Shown here piece by piece: positions 17,788 through 26,302 of a stretch of DNA of 26,763 nt. The position numbers and the translations under genes are program-made. Each line of letters opens with the position of its first letter. Position 1 is the first letter of the stretch. Where the stretch lies: positions 1 to 26,763 of the forward strand of contig CAZQKM010000033.1 in NCBI GenBank assembly GCA_964593925.1, in the 5' to 3' direction. Origin of the DNA: Oleidesulfovibrio sp964593925 (GTDB taxonomy: Bacteria > Desulfobacterota > Desulfovibrionia > Desulfovibrionales > Desulfovibrionaceae). The notes beneath the pieces are model-generated. The model ran no database searches. It had not been told where the DNA came from and saw nothing but the letters and a program-made list of their open reading frames with translations.

Positions 17788-19461
17788 TTGTTTTCTATCC
17801 AAGCGGCCTGTGCCTTGGGGGTTCTTCAGTGGAAAGGCGCGCGTAATACTACTCTTTTTTTAATATCGGTGTATATGCTCTCCACAATGGCCATACGTCT
17901 TCAAGTACTCCCCATACCGGCTATTATGCTGACAGCCACGGGTATGTTCCTAGGGCTGCCAAATCCTTTTCTGCATATCCCCTTTGCTGTTTTACTGCTG
18001 CCCGCGGGTCTTTATAGCATGGGGGTAAACGCTTTTTCCGTACAAAGTGCATTCCGGTGGGGCTGGTTGGCAGCCGCCTTGGGAGCAGGCAGTGTACTGT
18101 ATTGGCTAGCATACCCTATACACACATACGGCTTTGTGCCATGGCCCTTAGCCACGGTGTATGCATTTTTAATCGGTATATGGGTCGGGGTGTTTGGAGG
18201 TCTGTTTTCTGCAGGTTGCCATGTGTTGCGGCGTATCTGTACTCCTTCCGGACAGCTTGAATTTTCCTGTACCCAAACCATTTATCTTTGTGTCGGAAGT
18301 GGCGCGTTATGGGGCTTGCTGGAAACACTGCGTGGCACACTTTTTAGCGGATTTCCCTGGGCTACTCTTGCCTCGGCTTTTGTACCTTTGCCACAGTTTC
18401 TGCAAATTGCATCAGTGATTGGCGGTGTTGGCCTGGGAGCCTTAGTTGCATGCATCGCATGTGCACTGGCGCATTTGGCATATGCCGGTCGTGGCAGATA
18501 TGCAGCAGCAATAGTGCTCATGGCGCTCCCCAGCATCTTGTATACCTATGGAGCAGCCCAGCTGGCCACCCCACTTGTCGGTCAGGAGCGAACTGTAGCA
18601 ATAATTCAAGGGAACATTGATCAAGGACAAAAGTGGCTGCCTGAATACCAGCAGGGCACCATGAACCGCTATATTAAGATGTCGCAAGGAGCCGTGGACA
18701 GATACGCCCCAGAACTACTCGTCTGGCCTGAAACTGCCATGCCCTTCTATTACCAAAAGCATTCGCTGGGAAAAATCATCCGCAAGGAAATACAGCAACT
18801 CAAAACTCCCCTGCTCTTGGGGACCCCGGGGTATACACAAAACAACGACACCAACGACCACTCCATATACAACAGGGCATACTTGCTTGATGCCGCTGGC
18901 AGAGATGCCGGGTACTACGACAAAAAACATCTTGTACCTTTTGGGGAGTACCTCCCCCCTTTACTGGACCTGCCTTTTCTGCGAACCATGATGCAAGCTG
19001 CCGGAGACTTTACGCCGGGCACACACAACGCCCCACTCCGTGCTGAAGATCTTGCACTTGGCGTCCTGATTTGCTATGAATCCATTTTTGCTGAACTTGC
19101 TCAACAGCGTGTGGCAGATGGAGCTACCCTGCTGGTAAATATCAGCAACGATGCATGGTTTGGTCAGACATCTGCCCCGTACCAGCACCTTCACTTGACA
19201 GCTGTGCGGGCTGTGGAGCAAGGCAGATTTATTGTTCGCGCCACCAATACCGGGATAAGTGCTCTCATTGATCCTTATGGTCGTATAGTGCAATCCGGCC
19301 CACTTTTCAAAGCTGCTGTCATTACCGGCAATATACGGGATATAACGACGCAAACAACCTTTCATAAAATATACCCTTACCTCACCCCGGTTTTGATGCT
19401 TGTGCTTGTCTTGGCCGTGGCAGGATGTTTGGCTTCTACCGCCCTGAAAAACAGACGCTAG
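17788..19461 (+). CDS. lnt: Apolipoprotein N-acyltransferase
   Basis: This inner-membrane enzyme adds the third acyl chain to the N-terminal cysteine of lipoproteins. The N-terminal half has about seven hydrophobic segments up to about residue 255. The nitrilase-like periplasmic domain follows with the Glu-Lys-Cys triad: WPETAMPFYY (Glu315), YYDKKHLVPFGEYLP (Lys near 380) and GVLICYES (Cys429). A last hydrophobic segment near the C-terminus and a basic end complete the fold. The length is 557 from TTG 17788, somewhat longer than E. coli Lnt. The start is uncertain: ATG at 17875 is equally possible and begins just before recognisable homology. It sits after the CorC-like gene, a common pairing, and prfB begins 10 bases after its stop. 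Confidence 0.9.
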   Translation: MFSIQAACALGVLQWKGARNTTLFLISVYMLSTMAIRLQVLPIPAIMLTATGMFLGLPNPFLHIPFAVLLLPAGLYSMGVNAFSVQSAFRWGWLAAALGAGSVLYWLAYPIHTYGFVPWPLATVYAFLIGIWVGVFGGLFSAGCHVLRRICTPSGQLEFSCTQTIYLCVGSGALWGLLETLRGTLFSGFPWATLASAFVPLPQFLQIASVIGGVGLGALVACIACALAHLAYAGRGRYAAAIVLMALPSILYTYGAAQLATPLVGQERTVAIIQGNIDQGQKWLPEYQQGTMNRYIKMSQGAVDRYAPELLVWPETAMPFYYQKHSLGKIIRKEIQQLKTPLLLGTPGYTQNNDTNDHSIYNRAYLLDAAGRDAGYYDKKHLVPFGEYLPPLLDLPFLRTMMQAAGDFTPGTHNAPLRAEDLALGVLICYESIFAELAQQRVADGATLLVNISNDAWFGQTSAPYQHLHLTAVRAVEQGRFIVRATNTGISALIDPYGRIVQSGPLFKAAVITGNIRDITTQTTFHKIYPYLTPVLMLVLVLAVAGCLASTALKNRR

Positions 19462-19471
19462 CGAGATACTT

Positions 19472-20579
19472 ATGTTACAACTTTCCGATCTTCGATCTCA
19501 AAGCGCTATGCTTACAGAAAAATTTCAATCTCTCTGGGGGCGTCTTTGACCATGACAAGCACCTTTTACGCTTGCAAGAGATAGAAAAACAGCTGGCAGC
19601 TCCAGGTGCATGGGATGTCCCTGAAAAACTGACGCCCGTACTGCGGGAACAAAGTCAGCTAACATCTACCACAGACAGGCTAAACACCCTGCACCAAGCC
19701 CAAAATGATGCGCACAGTTGGCTAGAAATGGCAGAAGAAGAAAACACGCAGGAAGTACTTGAACAACTTGCAGAGCAGCTTGAATTGCTTGCAGGATTGA
19801 TTGAAAACGCAGAGCTTGCCCTGCTGCTTTCCGCCCCTGAAGATAACAGCCCCGCCATACTGGAGCTGTCTCCCGGTGCTGGTGGTACTGAGGCTCAGGA
19901 CTGGGCTGCCATGTTGCTGCGTATGTACATGCGCTGGATCGATAAACAAAAAAATCTTACTGCAGAATACCTGGACTATATTGCCGGCGATGAAACTGGC
20001 CTCAAAAGCGCAACAATCAAGGTTCAGGGCGACAATGCCTATGGCCTGCTCAAAGGCGAGCGTGGTATCCACCGGCTCATCCGCATATCTCCCTATGACG
20101 CATCCGGCCGCCGCCATACTTCTTTTGCTGCACTGGATGTCTACCCCGCAGAAGACGAAGAGCTCAAAATTGAAATCAATCCTTCCGACCTGCGTATTGA
20201 CATCTTTCGCTCCAGCGGGCCTGGCGGACAAAGTGTAAATACTACCAGCTCCGCAGTTCGTATCATGCATATCCCCACAGGTATCGTGGCTACATGCCAA
20301 AATGAAAAATCACAGCATCATAACAAAGATAAGGCTATGCAGATATTAAGGGCACGGCTTTGCAATCTTGAGCGCGCAAAACGTGAGGCAGAAAAACAGG
20401 CGAACTATGTAGCCAAAGAAACCATTGCCTGGGGCAGCCAGATACGAACCTATACCCTTCAACCTTACAAGTTGGTGAAAGATCATCGTTCAAAATTTGA
20501 GCTGACCGATGTGGATGCGGTACTTGATGGTAATCTGGATGCCTTGATTCGCAACTCCTTGTTAACTCAACTCACATAA
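19472..20579 (+). CDS. prfB: Peptide chain release factor 2, expressed by programmed +1 frameshift
   Basis: RF2 recognises UGA and UAA stop codons and triggers peptide release. Translation from ATG 19472 reads 25 codons to an in-frame TGA at 19547-19549; slippage on CTT skips one base and continues at GAC 19548. The product is 368 residues (E. coli RF2 has 365). The GGQ motif that enters the peptidyl-transferase centre falls at 251-253 in SSGPGGQSVN. The codon-recognition tripeptide, usually SPF, is SPY (206-208) in RISPYDASGRRHTSF. The junction is independently supported because frame 0 encodes LWGRL and the next frame continues as DHDKHLLRLQEIE, matching the family start. It begins 10 bases after lnt and is followed 6 bases later by a GGDEF gene. 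Confidence 0.95.
19536..19550 (+). promoter_or_regulatory. Programmed +1 frameshift site of prfB
   Basis: GGGGG (19536-19540), an internal Shine-Dalgarno-like element, stands three bases before CTTTGAC (19544-19550). This matches the conserved autoregulatory slippage site, in which low RF2 slows reading of the TGA and the ribosome slips from CTT to TTT. Confidence 0.92.
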
Positions 20580-20585
20580 CTGCAT

Positions 20586-21488
20586 ATGGATACTACTCAT
20601 CCCCATACCCCCCGCCTTGAAAAAATTGCCGAACTGTCTGCCAGTGCCCGACAGGAACTGCTAAAAGCAGCCTCTGACGAATTGGCAGCTTTGCAGCATG
20701 CCTTGCGAGAGGACGTATATCCTGCCGATCAAGGCACCCCAACAACGATCTTGGCCGTTACACGGCTCATCCCGTGTTGTAGCCTGGAAATGTGGATGCG
20801 AGAAGCCCAAAAGCGCGGTTTTTCTCAATGGTTGGCATATCCTCTGGAAAGTCCCGCGGGAACGCATTTGCTACGCCTGCAGGAAGCTCTGGATCAATTA
20901 AGCTGGCAGTCTGAGCATGATCCCCTTACCGGGCTTGCCAACAGACGCGCATTTGACAGACTTCTGCAACTTGAATTCCAGCGTGCCGCGAGCAGTGGCA
21001 CCTCGCTGAGTGTTGTAATGCTGGATGTGGACGACTTCAAGGATATCAATGATACCTATGGCCACCCTTGTGGTGACAATGTTCTGGTACAAATTGCACA
21101 TGTTCTTACGTCTGGAAAAAGGCCGTATGATATCGCAGCACGTATTGGTGGAGAAGAATTTGCACTTATTCTGCCCGGAGCTTCGGATGTCACAGCCCGC
21201 CTCATGGTGGAGCGTCTGCTTACCTTTTTGCGTCAGATCAACATTTCCTGCAAAGAACACCCACCCTTTAAAGTAACGTTCTCAGCAGGGGTAGCCGCCT
21301 GTAAAAATAACGGTACCTGTAAAGTGGAAGAACTGTTGGCACAGGCAGATGAAGCGTTATATGAAGCCAAGCGCACCGGAAAATCCCGCGTTCTCATAGC
21401 TACGTCTCCGGCAGAGCTTTTGTATGACAAGTCAACAATGGTTCAATCTCAAGAAAAACAAGTGCTGTTTGCCGGCAACAATCAGTAG
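20586..21488 (+). CDS. Diguanylate cyclase (GGDEF domain), soluble
   Basis: This 300-residue protein makes c-di-GMP from two GTP. The GGDEF domain spans about 106-272: DPLTGLANRRAF (112-123), LDVDDFKDINDTYGH with metal Asp, and the active-site GGEEF at 188-192. RPYD (179-182) sits five residues ahead of it, the exact spacing of the inhibitory I-site, so product inhibition is expected. The first 100 residues are helical with no recognised sensor domain, and there is no membrane segment. It starts 6 bases after the prfB stop and ends 11 bases before the MinD-like gene, so the three are likely cotranscribed. The last 25 or so residues are a low-complexity tail. Confidence 0.92.
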   Translation: MDTTHPHTPRLEKIAELSASARQELLKAASDELAALQHALREDVYPADQGTPTTILAVTRLIPCCSLEMWMREAQKRGFSQWLAYPLESPAGTHLLRLQEALDQLSWQSEHDPLTGLANRRAFDRLLQLEFQRAASSGTSLSVVMLDVDDFKDINDTYGHPCGDNVLVQIAHVLTSGKRPYDIAARIGGEEFALILPGASDVTARLMVERLLTFLRQINISCKEHPPFKVTFSAGVAACKNNGTCKVEELLAQADEALYEAKRTGKSRVLIATSPAELLYDKSTMVQSQEKQVLFAGNNQ

Positions 21489-21499
21489 GCATATAAAAT

Positions 21500-22327
21500 A
21501 TGAGAAAAACATTCAGCGTCTCAATATTAAGCGGCAAGGGCGGTGTGGGAAAAACAAACCTAGCTCTAAACCTCGCTTTTTGCCTGTATAAAGGTGGGCA
21601 CCAGCTTCTGTTGATGGACTGCGACATGGGCTTGGCCAACCTGGATGTCTTACTGGGCTTGACCCCGGAGCATACCATGTATGACTTGATGGAAAGTAAC
21701 ATTCCTCCTGAAGCCATAGTGGTTGCCATTGAGCAAGGCGGTCTTGACTTTTTGCCCGCTGCCTCTGGGCTCACCAGCTTTATCCAAATGGATGGTGATA
21801 GCCAGGCCCTGCTCTTTCACCGCCTAACCCCCCTGTTTGCCAATTACGACTATCTGTTTATGGATCTTGGCGCGGGCATTTCACCACCGGTGCTCTCTCT
21901 TGGAACCATGGCAGACATGCGCGTACTCGTCATTACTCCAGAACCGACATCGCTGACAGACGGCTATGCCCTGATCAAGATGTTGCACACCCAACATGGC
22001 GTCAGCGACTTTCACGTTGTTGTTAACCAGACAGAGTCTGTTACAGAAGGCACGCAGGCATACCAACGCCTTCGTACCGTATGTGAACGTTTTTTAGGCG
22101 TTGAGCCCAAGATGCTTGGCAGTGTATGCTATGACAAGACACTCCCAGAGGCCGTACGCAAACAGACTCCACTCATGCGTCTAAACCATAACGCACCGGC
22201 TGCAAAAGATATTTTTTCAATTGCTGTGAAAATGCAACGCCACCGCGCCGCCTGCCTAGACTCGCTTGGGCCAAGCCCCCTTTGGGAAGAGCCGTACGAA
22301 ATACAAAAATCGGGGCTAGCACTCTAA
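21500..22327 (+). CDS. MinD/FlhG-family P-loop ATPase
   Basis: This 275-residue ParA/MinD-type ATPase has the deviant Walker A SGKGGVGKTN (11-20), Walker A' DCDMGLANLD (40-49) and FMDLGAGIS, closer to FlhG/FleN (DxGAGIS) than to MinD (DSPAGIE). A classical MinD amphipathic tail is not obvious; the C-terminus reads WEEPYEIQKSGLAL. Such proteins set the number or position of flagella, chemosensory arrays or division sites. No flhF, fliA or minC/minE lies in the window, so its partner is unknown. The close spacing to the diguanylate cyclase upstream suggests a shared transcript and possibly a link to motility. A FlhG-like (YlxH) paralogue is the best guess. Confidence 0.85.
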   Translation: MRKTFSVSILSGKGGVGKTNLALNLAFCLYKGGHQLLLMDCDMGLANLDVLLGLTPEHTMYDLMESNIPPEAIVVAIEQGGLDFLPAASGLTSFIQMDGDSQALLFHRLTPLFANYDYLFMDLGAGISPPVLSLGTMADMRVLVITPEPTSLTDGYALIKMLHTQHGVSDFHVVVNQTESVTEGTQAYQRLRTVCERFLGVEPKMLGSVCYDKTLPEAVRKQTPLMRLNHNAPAAKDIFSIAVKMQRHRAACLDSLGPSPLWEEPYEIQKSGLAL

Positions 22328-22695
22328 CCTATTGACTTCAAGGTGGAATTTTTACAGATACCTGCCCTCATAAAAATCCATTGCATGAAGTAGCAGCATG
22401 TCTTCAAATAACAGAAAAGGCATCACCCCACTTCTGAATGGATACCCTCGTGCCTGCCAGTACAAATACTCTCTTTTTTAGGGGCGGACAAAAGTCGCAA
22501 AAATGCATTGCATACCTGTTAAAAAAATTCTGGCGCCCCATTCACCTGAGCTACCCTGTGTGTTTTGGCCATTTTTATTTGCATTGACGCATGCCCTCTG
22601 GTTGACGAGTCCATAGCAGTGGCACATCCTGAAAGGTGCCCGATAATTCAAAAAAATGTTCATCAGACACGATACACATAAGGAGAACAAACGCC
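22328..22695. other. 368-base gap before dapF
   Basis: No convincing gene is present. An AT-rich inverted repeat, TGGAATTTTTA (22344-22354) with TAAAAATCCA (22371-22380), lies just after the MinD-like gene and may help end that transcript. Near the dapF end a small hairpin, GGCAC/GTGCC around 22621-22640, and the site AAGGAG (about 22680) ahead of dapF are visible. I see no lysine-riboswitch-like architecture and no clear promoter pair. Confidence 0.4.
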
Positions 22696-23544
22696 ATGTC
22701 ACAGACGCTTGACCCTGTATCTTTTTATAAAATGCAAGGCTGCGGAAATGACTTTGTGTTTATCGACAACAGAAAGCTACAGCTACCGGCTGCCTGCATG
22801 GCTGAATGGGCAAAAAAAATCTGCATGCGCTCCTTTGCTGTAGGCGCAGATGGGTTGGTCCTGCTGGAAAATGCCCCGGATGCCTCTGAAATTGACTATC
22901 GCTGGCACTTCTATAATGCGGATGGTTCACGCGCTGAAATGTGTGGTAACGCCTCTCGGTGCGCTGCTTTGCTGGCCTGCCGACTCGGTTTTGCCGGCCC
23001 GGAGCATGTTCTGGGTACGGATGCAGGACCTATACGTGCCAGTGTAGACGTACTAAACAATATGGCCAAAGTAGAGCTTTCTCCCCCAAAAGAACTCAGC
23101 CTCAATAATGAGTTGCGATTTAAAGATTTTTCCCGCGAAATACACTTTGTCAATACGGGTGTTCCCCACGCCGTATGGCTAGACACTGATGTCAGTGCAC
23201 TGGATGTATATACGCTAGGAGCCTCTGTACGCTATCATGACCGTTTTGCCCCAGCCGGTACAAACGCCAACTTTGTCACTGTGGTTGATACACAAAATAT
23301 CGTCGTGCGTACGTATGAGCGCGGTGTTGAAAACGAAACATATGCCTGCGGTACCGGTGCAGCCGCCAGCGTGCTTATTACGCACACACTGGGGCTAACC
23401 GGCCCCAAAGTATGCGTCCGCAGCTCTGGGGGGCAACATCTTAACATCTCGCTTGAAGATGGTGCGGTGTTCCTTGAAGCTGATGCAGTATTGGTATACT
23501 CCGGTGAAATGTATCCCGCTGCACTAGGTATTACACGACCATAA
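22696..23544 (+). CDS. dapF: Diaminopimelate epimerase
   Basis: This enzyme interconverts LL- and meso-diaminopimelate, giving the peptidoglycan cross-link residue and the lysine precursor. The product is 282 residues. The two catalytic cysteines are visible: Cys83 in AEMCGNASRC and Cys218 in YACGTGAAAS. QGCGNDFVFID near the start and PAGTNANFV are further family signatures. The ATG at 22696 is selected because AAGGAG stands 10 bases upstream and homology begins right after it; the open frame extends 20 codons further without support. dapA follows 39 bases downstream, so the two form an operon. Confidence 0.95.
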   Translation: MSQTLDPVSFYKMQGCGNDFVFIDNRKLQLPAACMAEWAKKICMRSFAVGADGLVLLENAPDASEIDYRWHFYNADGSRAEMCGNASRCAALLACRLGFAGPEHVLGTDAGPIRASVDVLNNMAKVELSPPKELSLNNELRFKDFSREIHFVNTGVPHAVWLDTDVSALDVYTLGASVRYHDRFAPAGTNANFVTVVDTQNIVVRTYERGVENETYACGTGAAASVLITHTLGLTGPKVCVRSSGGQHLNISLEDGAVFLEADAVLVYSGEMYPAALGITRP

Positions 23545-23583
23545 ATCTTTGACCTGCTATTGTGAGAGTCACAGGAGATGTAT

Positions 23584-24462
23584 ATGCAATTTTCTGGAGC
23601 GCTGACCGCCATTGTTACTCCATTTCGTAATGGTGCCATTGATGAAGAAGCCTACCGCAGCCTGATTGAATGGCAAATTGAAGAAGGCATAAACGGCATT
23701 GTCCCATGCGGCACCACTGGCGAATCTGCCACACTTTCGTATGAAGAACACCGTGAGGTCGTACGTATTTGTATTGACCAGGTAAACAAACGGGTTCCCG
23801 TACTTGCCGGCGCAGGTTCCAACAGCACCAAAGAAGCTATAGGCCTTGCACAGTGTGCCAAAGATGCCGGGGCAGACGGCGCGCTCCTGATTACTCCTTA
23901 CTATAACAAACCCACGCAAGAAGGCCTGTACCAACACTTTAAAGCCATTGCCCGAGAGGTTGCCCTGCCGTTTGTGCTATATAATGTCCCGGGGCGTACC
24001 AGCGTAAACCTCTGTGCCCAAACTGTTGCCCGTATCCAACGCGACATACCAGAAGTCATTGGCATCAAGGAAGCGTCTGCCGACTTGAAACAGGCATCTG
24101 AAATTTTAGAATTCTGCGATCCTGATTTTCAGGTGTTTTCAGGTGATGATTTTACCAGTCTGCCTTTGCTTGCCATAGGTGGTTGTGGTGTCATCTCTGT
24201 TGTATCCAATCTTGTCCCCGGAAAAATGGCCAAACTCTGTGCAGAATTCTTTGCCGGCAACCTGGATACCGCACAAAGCCTACACTACGAATTAGCCCCC
24301 CTTGCCAGAGATATGTTTTGTGAAACCAATCCCATTCCCGTAAAAACTGCTCTGAGCATGATGGGTAAATTAAAGCTCGAACTGCGTTTGCCGCTGGTGC
24401 CCATGCAACCACAACATGAAAAACACCTGCGCGAAACACTCGCTCTTGCCAACCTGGTTTGA
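23584..24462 (+). CDS. dapA: 4-hydroxy-tetrahydrodipicolinate synthase
   Basis: This enzyme condenses pyruvate with aspartate semialdehyde, the committed step of the diaminopimelate/lysine path. The length is 292 residues, the same as E. coli DapA. The Schiff-base lysine is Lys162 in GIKEASADL. PCGTTGESATL (41-51) provides the Thr pair of the proton relay, and VLYNVPGRT provides Tyr133. The barrel is complete. The ATG at 23584 lies 6 bases after AGGAG, whereas the ATG at 23578 directly abuts it and cannot be the start. It is cotranscribed with dapF and draws on the same pyruvate pool as pyc and the PEP-synthase-like enzyme. Confidence 0.95.
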   Translation: MQFSGALTAIVTPFRNGAIDEEAYRSLIEWQIEEGINGIVPCGTTGESATLSYEEHREVVRICIDQVNKRVPVLAGAGSNSTKEAIGLAQCAKDAGADGALLITPYYNKPTQEGLYQHFKAIAREVALPFVLYNVPGRTSVNLCAQTVARIQRDIPEVIGIKEASADLKQASEILEFCDPDFQVFSGDDFTSLPLLAIGGCGVISVVSNLVPGKMAKLCAEFFAGNLDTAQSLHYELAPLARDMFCETNPIPVKTALSMMGKLKLELRLPLVPMQPQHEKHLRETLALANLV

Positions 24463-24630
24463 TGTCTGTTGAGGACGAGGGGGTAGAATACACCTGACAG
24501 CCTCTTTTCACTTGAACCTCTGTTTGTCCTGAGCTAGCTTGCGTGGGAAGGATGCCTGCAAGACGCTGCTTTGTAATTTTGACAATCTATCCAGGGCGTC
24601 TGCCGCCTTTTTCTGATGGAGGAACTAATC

Positions 24631-25614
24631 ATGGAAGCCCCGCAAAAAAACCTTGCTCTTGATCTTGTACGTGTTACCGAAGCCGCAGCCTTGGCCTCTG
24701 CCCGTTGGCTCGGCAAGGGAAACAAGGAAAAAGGCGACCAAGCCGCTGTAGACGCCATGAGGCTTTGCTTTAATTCTTTGAATGTTTCTGGCGTAGTTGT
24801 CATCGGTGAAGGCGAAAAAGACAAGGCGCCCATGCTGTTTAACGGAGAAAAACTCGGAGCAGGCAATGGTCCGGCCCTTGACGTGGCTGTAGACCCTGTA
24901 GAAGGTACCAATCTACTCGCATATGGCCGCCCCAACGCCATTTCAGTTATCGGAGTTACCACAGCGGGCAGCATGTATAACCCAGGTCCAAGCTTTTATA
25001 TGCAAAAGCTGGTGGTACCCGGTGCTGCCAAAAACGTTGTAGATATCGACGCTCCTGTGGGAGAAAATCTGAACAACATAGCAAAAGCGCTGGATAAAGA
25101 CGTCGATGATCTTGTGGTCTTTGTGCTTGACAAGCCTCGCCATGCCAAGCTTATCGAACAAATCCGTGCTGCAGGAGCACGTATTCAGCTCCATACAGAT
25201 GGCGATGTCTCAGGCGCACTTATGGCTGTAGATCCCCGCTCCGAAGTAGACGTCATGATGGGGACCGGCGGCACGCCTGAAGGTGTGTTAGCCGCTTGCG
25301 CCATCAAAGGCATCGGCGGAGAAATATTTGCCCGCCTTGACCCTCAGTCCTATGTGGAAAAAGAAGCCATACTTGAAGCTGGTATTGACCTGCGAGAAAT
25401 TCATACCGTGGACACCCTCGTCCGTAGTGATGAAGTCTTTTTCTCTGCCACAGGTATTTCTGGGGGCACCTTTCTCAAGGGAGTTCAATACACAGGAAGC
25501 GGTGCGGTAACACATTCGCTAGTCATACGTGGGCGTACCGGCACACTGCGGTATATCGAGTCCATTAATAACTGGGACAAGTTGATGAAAATCAGTGCCG
25601 TCAAGTATGACTAG
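24631..25614 (+). CDS. glpX: Fructose-1,6-bisphosphatase, class II (GlpX)
   Basis: This cytoplasmic enzyme removes the 1-phosphate of fructose-1,6-bisphosphate, the irreversible step of gluconeogenesis. It is 327 residues, close to E. coli GlpX. Metal and phosphate motifs of the Li-sensitive phosphatase superfamily are present: GDQAAVDAM (35-43), VIGEGEKDKAPML (57-69), AVDPVEGTNLL (86-96) and MGTGGTPEGVLAA. GGAGG 8 bases upstream supports the ATG at 24631 rather than the ATG at 24616, which precedes that site. It stands alone after dapA with a 168-base gap; TTGAAC near 24512 with a 17-base spacer to TAGCTT is a possible weak promoter. It fits physiologically with the pyruvate module. Confidence 0.94.
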   Translation: MEAPQKNLALDLVRVTEAAALASARWLGKGNKEKGDQAAVDAMRLCFNSLNVSGVVVIGEGEKDKAPMLFNGEKLGAGNGPALDVAVDPVEGTNLLAYGRPNAISVIGVTTAGSMYNPGPSFYMQKLVVPGAAKNVVDIDAPVGENLNNIAKALDKDVDDLVVFVLDKPRHAKLIEQIRAAGARIQLHTDGDVSGALMAVDPRSEVDVMMGTGGTPEGVLAACAIKGIGGEIFARLDPQSYVEKEAILEAGIDLREIHTVDTLVRSDEVFFSATGISGGTFLKGVQYTGSGAVTHSLVIRGRTGTLRYIESINNWDKLMKISAVKYD

Positions 25615-25679
25615 GCTCTTTAAAATGTCTTAAAAATATAACATGCTGTCCTCAGCATCATCCATAACCGAGACCCCCA

Positions 25680-26105
25680 ATGCGTAATATTCTTACCTCC
25701 ACGGCCTTGCTCTTGTTACTGGCCCTGACCTATGCAACGGCCTTTGCAGCAGATCCTGCTTTTCATAAACAGCCGCAGTTTACAAAAAGCGAACTAAAGC
25801 AGTTTATGCAAGATTTCCCTGCGTTCCAAAGATGGGCCCACCAAACCAACGATACTTCCGGGCCCACCTTGGCTGCGGGAGGTATTCCGTCATTCCAATG
25901 GACCCCACAGGCAGCAGCCTTTTTACAGCAAAACACTCAGTGGGAACCTCGTCGCTTTTTTTATGTCATGACCCATACATTTGCCGGCATGACAATACTT
26001 ACACAAAAAACTGAAATCACTGAAAAAAATCGTCCCGAGACCATGCCCGAAGTACCCGCGGCAGAACTGGAAATGATCAAAGCGGAACCCCGATTGCTTA
26101 ACTAG
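25680..26105 (+). CDS. Small secreted protein of unknown function
   Basis: I do not recognise this 141-residue protein. Residues 1-23 form a clear Sec signal peptide (MRN, then a Leu/Ala-rich core, then TAFA before ADPAF), with cleavage probably after residue 23 and no lipobox cysteine. The mature part of about 118 residues has no cysteine at all and is rich in Gln, Phe and Pro. It contains SELKQFMQDFPAFQRWA and RRFFYVMTHTFAGMTIL, suggesting a small helical periplasmic protein. The ATG at 25680 has only a weak ribosome binding site. It is the last gene before a strong terminator, and an ATGCTG/CAGCAT hairpin lies between it and glpX. Reading-frame length and the signal peptide make it very likely real. 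Confidence 0.72.
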   Translation: MRNILTSTALLLLLALTYATAFAADPAFHKQPQFTKSELKQFMQDFPAFQRWAHQTNDTSGPTLAAGGIPSFQWTPQAAAFLQQNTQWEPRRFFYVMTHTFAGMTILTQKTEITEKNRPETMPEVPAAELEMIKAEPRLLN

Positions 26106-26131
26106 GCACACCGCGTAAAGGATTATTGCTG

Positions 26132-26178
26132 CCCATGCCGCTATACTCCATAGGTATAGGCGGCATGGGGTATTTTTT
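26132..26178 (+). terminator. Strong rho-independent terminator after the secreted protein
   Basis: CCCATGCCGC (26132-26141) pairs perfectly with GCGGCATGGG (26160-26169), extended by TATAC/GTATA with one bulged G and a 7-base loop. TATTTTTT follows directly (26171-26178). It ends transcription 27 bases past the stop of the preceding gene. Confidence 0.9.
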
Positions 26179-26302
26179 CATGAACAAAAACAACATACTA
26201 TGCGTGTGGCTCCCCAAAAGCATCGCCTATCAACCTCCGCCAGAGTCACTCTCTGTGCTAAGCAAGGTTTACCGACATTTTCCCCAATCAAAAAGAGCGA
26301 CA
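26179..26302. other. Gap between terminator and transposase remnant
   Basis: No recognisable gene. It probably contains the left boundary of the IS200-type element, but I cannot identify the characteristic end hairpin. Confidence 0.3.

Noticed and set aside
19425..19547. Upstream start of prfB inside the lnt 3' end
   Set aside because: Its first 40 residues do not resemble RF2, whereas the frame-0 start at 19472 with the CTTTGAC slippage site does.
22328..22695. Lysine riboswitch upstream of dapF
   Set aside because: The gap length would allow it, but I could not find the expected helices or conserved core, nor a terminator or anti-terminator pair.
25649..25668. ATGCTG/CAGCAT hairpin between glpX and the secreted protein as a terminator
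   Set aside because: The stem is only 6 base pairs and no T tract follows.
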